Below, one piece after another: positions 56,070 to 57,500 of a DNA stretch of 57,500 nucleotides. The position numbers and the translations under genes were made by a program. The notes under the pieces are model-generated. The model was not told where the DNA came from. It saw only the letters and a program-made list of their open reading frames with translations, and did not search any database. Positions within the stretch are counted from its first letter, which is position 1, and every line of letters starts with the position of its first letter. Source of the stretch: Symbiodinium natans (Eukaryota > Sar > Dinophyceae > Suessiales > Symbiodiniaceae); NCBI GenBank assembly GCA_905221605.1, contig CAJNDS010000557.1:1030402-1087901 (forward strand), written 5' to 3'.

Positions 56070-56160
56070 GGCAGCCAAAGATGAGAGCAGCAGGGAACTC
56101 GCAGGGGGCGAGAAGCAGGGCGCAGTGAATCTTACTGCGATGCGCCGAGGCGCTGCTCCT
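56070..56160 (+). CDS. Candidate exon with a GT donor
   Basis: After ggcgcaggcag|GGCAG, after one phase base, the frame reads AAKDESSRELAGGEKQGAVN, then LTAMRRGAAP, and ends before GTGAGT. Coding-like, unassigned; the GT donor differs from the channel core. Confidence 0.35.
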
Positions 56161-56402
56161 GTGAGTCGGCTCTGCAAGTTTGGGTCAAGGCTCCCATGTA
56201 GTGACTTTTTTGGGATCGTGCTCTAGAAAGCCTTATAAGTAACCCAAAAAGGAACTACACTCTTCAGGTAGGCTCGAGGGCGGAGGATCTTAGAAAATAT
56301 GAAGTCGGGTTTATATTTCTGTTTTTGGTGAGTGTATGTAAGGTTCCTTTTTCATATTGGTGAGTGTATATACCTGGTGTCCTTTTGGGGGTACAAGAAA
56401 TA

Positions 56403-56441
56403 TAAACCCTAAACCCTAAACCCTAAACCCTAAACCCTAAT
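56403..56441 (-). repeat. CCCTAAA tract
   Basis: Five to six perfect copies. Confidence 0.95.
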
Positions 56442-56739
56442 TCTTATGGAAGGAAGCTTTGCATGGTGGGAGCCGATCCATGCTTGCATGTCTGCCTTCC
56501 TCAGTCGGCACGTCGAGCTGAGAATCCTCATTGGGCCGTCACCTCGTCTTGTGAATGCTCAAAGGGATTTAGGGTTTAGGGTTCAGGGTTTCGGTAGGGG
56601 CAAGAGGGTTCCTTGTACAAGAACGCTCTAAGCCCCTAAGCCTGTAAAACGCCTAGGCTCCAAGGGTAGGCCCACGGACTCCGTGCGACGTTCCTCCCGT
56701 TTCCCTTCGCCGAATTCGTGCTCTCCAGAGTGGACTTCG

Positions 56740-56787
56740 CGGTTTAGGGTTTAGGGTTTAGGGTTCAGGGTTTAGGGTTTAGGGTTG
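56740..56787 (+). repeat. TTTAGGG tract
   Basis: About seven copies. Confidence 0.95.
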
Positions 56788-56804
56788 CTGTGGCGAACTT
56801 TGCT

Positions 56805-56891
56805 AGGGATATAAGTAGGGTGACTATGGCTATGACCGTATTTAGGGTGCTTGTGACCTTACTTGTAAGTACCCATGGACCTCCAAGTAGG
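56805..56891. mobile_element. MITE family B copy (left end lost)
   Basis: Right end acttgtaagtacccatggac then ctccaagta. The left half starts abruptly behind a TTTAGGG tract. Confidence 0.6.
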
Positions 56892-57117
56892 AGCAAGGCG
56901 TCCAAACAGGGCCAGACATCCGCTTCTCTTGAGGTTGATTGCGATTTGACTTCATATTTTCATGGGCCCGAATCCCTACATTCCCCCGAAAGATTTTTTT
57001 TAACAGGCCACAAAGCAGTTGCTTTAATGGCAGCACGGAAGCTTGTAGGGAAAATCTGCATCTCAGACCCGGTGTGACGCTGCGACGCTCAATAGGCGGA
57101 AGTCAGAACTCTGGATG

Positions 57118-57216
57118 TACTTGGAGGTTCATGGTACTTACTAACCAATAATAACTTATAAGTAGGGTTATAAGTACAGTTATTATTGGTTAGTAAGTAC
57201 CATGAACCTCCAAGTA
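57118..57216. mobile_element. MITE family B, perfect copy
   Basis: The outer 39 bases on each side are exact reverse complements (tacttggaggttcatggtac ... gtaccatgaacctccaagta) around a 21-bp centre. If TA is the target duplication, the element is CTTGGAGG...CCTCCAAG, as in Stowaway/Tc1-mariner-type MITEs. Confidence 0.92.
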
Positions 57217-57500
57217 TCCCCCTCCGAAGCAGCCTTTGCTGCTGCGACACCCGCTTGGCCATCGAACCCTGTCCAGGTGCGAATTTCAGGGCTCAAACGG
57301 TCCGCTGTTCCCCCTACCCCGAACCTTGGGACGTCACAGCTAGGTTTATAGGGTTCAGGGTTTATAGGGTATATAGGATATACAGGGTATGTGGGGAATG
57401 TAGGGTATATGTTAACGGAAGGTCGACCAACGAGCCCGACGCCCGTAAGCGGGCGAAAAGCTCGGTCAGCCACGTTCCTTCGACAGCGCGGGCGGAAAAG
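57217..57500. other. Unique DNA, no supported gene
   Basis: Includes a short tataggg-type pentamer patch at 57350-57410. No exon could be supported. Confidence 0.4.

Overview
The window looks like nuclear DNA of a dinoflagellate, most likely Symbiodiniaceae or a relative. Three lines of evidence agree. (i) Plant-type telomeric repeats (TTTAGGG/CCCTAAA) are scattered in dozens of internal tracts. (ii) A gene can be rebuilt whose introns all end in AG followed by G and begin with GC or GA rather than GT. (iii) A LINE retrotransposon carries the YADDHH-type reverse transcriptase and C2H2 fingers that I associate with dinoflagellate elements. Nothing looks bacterial: there are no operons, rRNAs or tRNAs.

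Layout. 1-1.8 kb: unique, CT/GA-skewed DNA without a gene. 1.8-8.2 kb: a block of nested satellites (a ~100-bp A/T-rich family, a ~55-bp family, a 31-bp family, an 87-bp minisatellite in 15 copies, and arrays of long hairpins built from the 9-mers AACTATTCG and CGAATAGTT). 8.4-28.8 kb: a mosaic of telomeric tracts, small palindromic MITE-like elements, microsatellites and isolated 30-85 bp coding-like patches that each follow AG|G. They are mostly charged or coiled-coil-like and may be N-terminal exons of the gene that follows. 29.2-53.6 kb: 18 tiny exons (45-121 bp, total about 1.09 kb) that join in frame into one six-transmembrane voltage-gated cation channel: S1 to S6, a seven-charge S4, a pore loop, and a C-terminal EF-hand pair. 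31.0-42.1 kb: an 11.1-kb full-length LINE inserted in the sense direction in the S1-S2 intron. It is bounded by a 13-nt target-site duplication and ends in A10. 53.6-57.5 kb: more telomeric tracts, MITEs and possible last exons.

How the parts relate. The channel is invisible to ordinary ORF finding because no exon exceeds 121 bp; it was found by reading conserved channel segments and testing splice phases. Most of its introns hold telomeric tracts, and several hold MITEs. The LINE encodes two proteins of unknown function, a protein with an RRM-like fold plus an apurinic-type endonuclease (broken by a frameshift in this copy), a reverse transcriptase with C2H2/zinc-knuckle motifs, and a C-terminal ubiquitin-specific-protease-like (C19) domain with its Cys, His and Asp boxes. 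Between RT and protease, a second protein-like frame overlaps the first for about 980 nt. The LINE landed at the edge of a CCCTAAA tract, so its minus-strand nick can be placed at GAGTTT^AGGG, inside a telomeric repeat.

Strongest claims: the channel exons, the LINE limits and the RT/USP assignments. Weakest: the upstream candidate exons and any function for the satellites.
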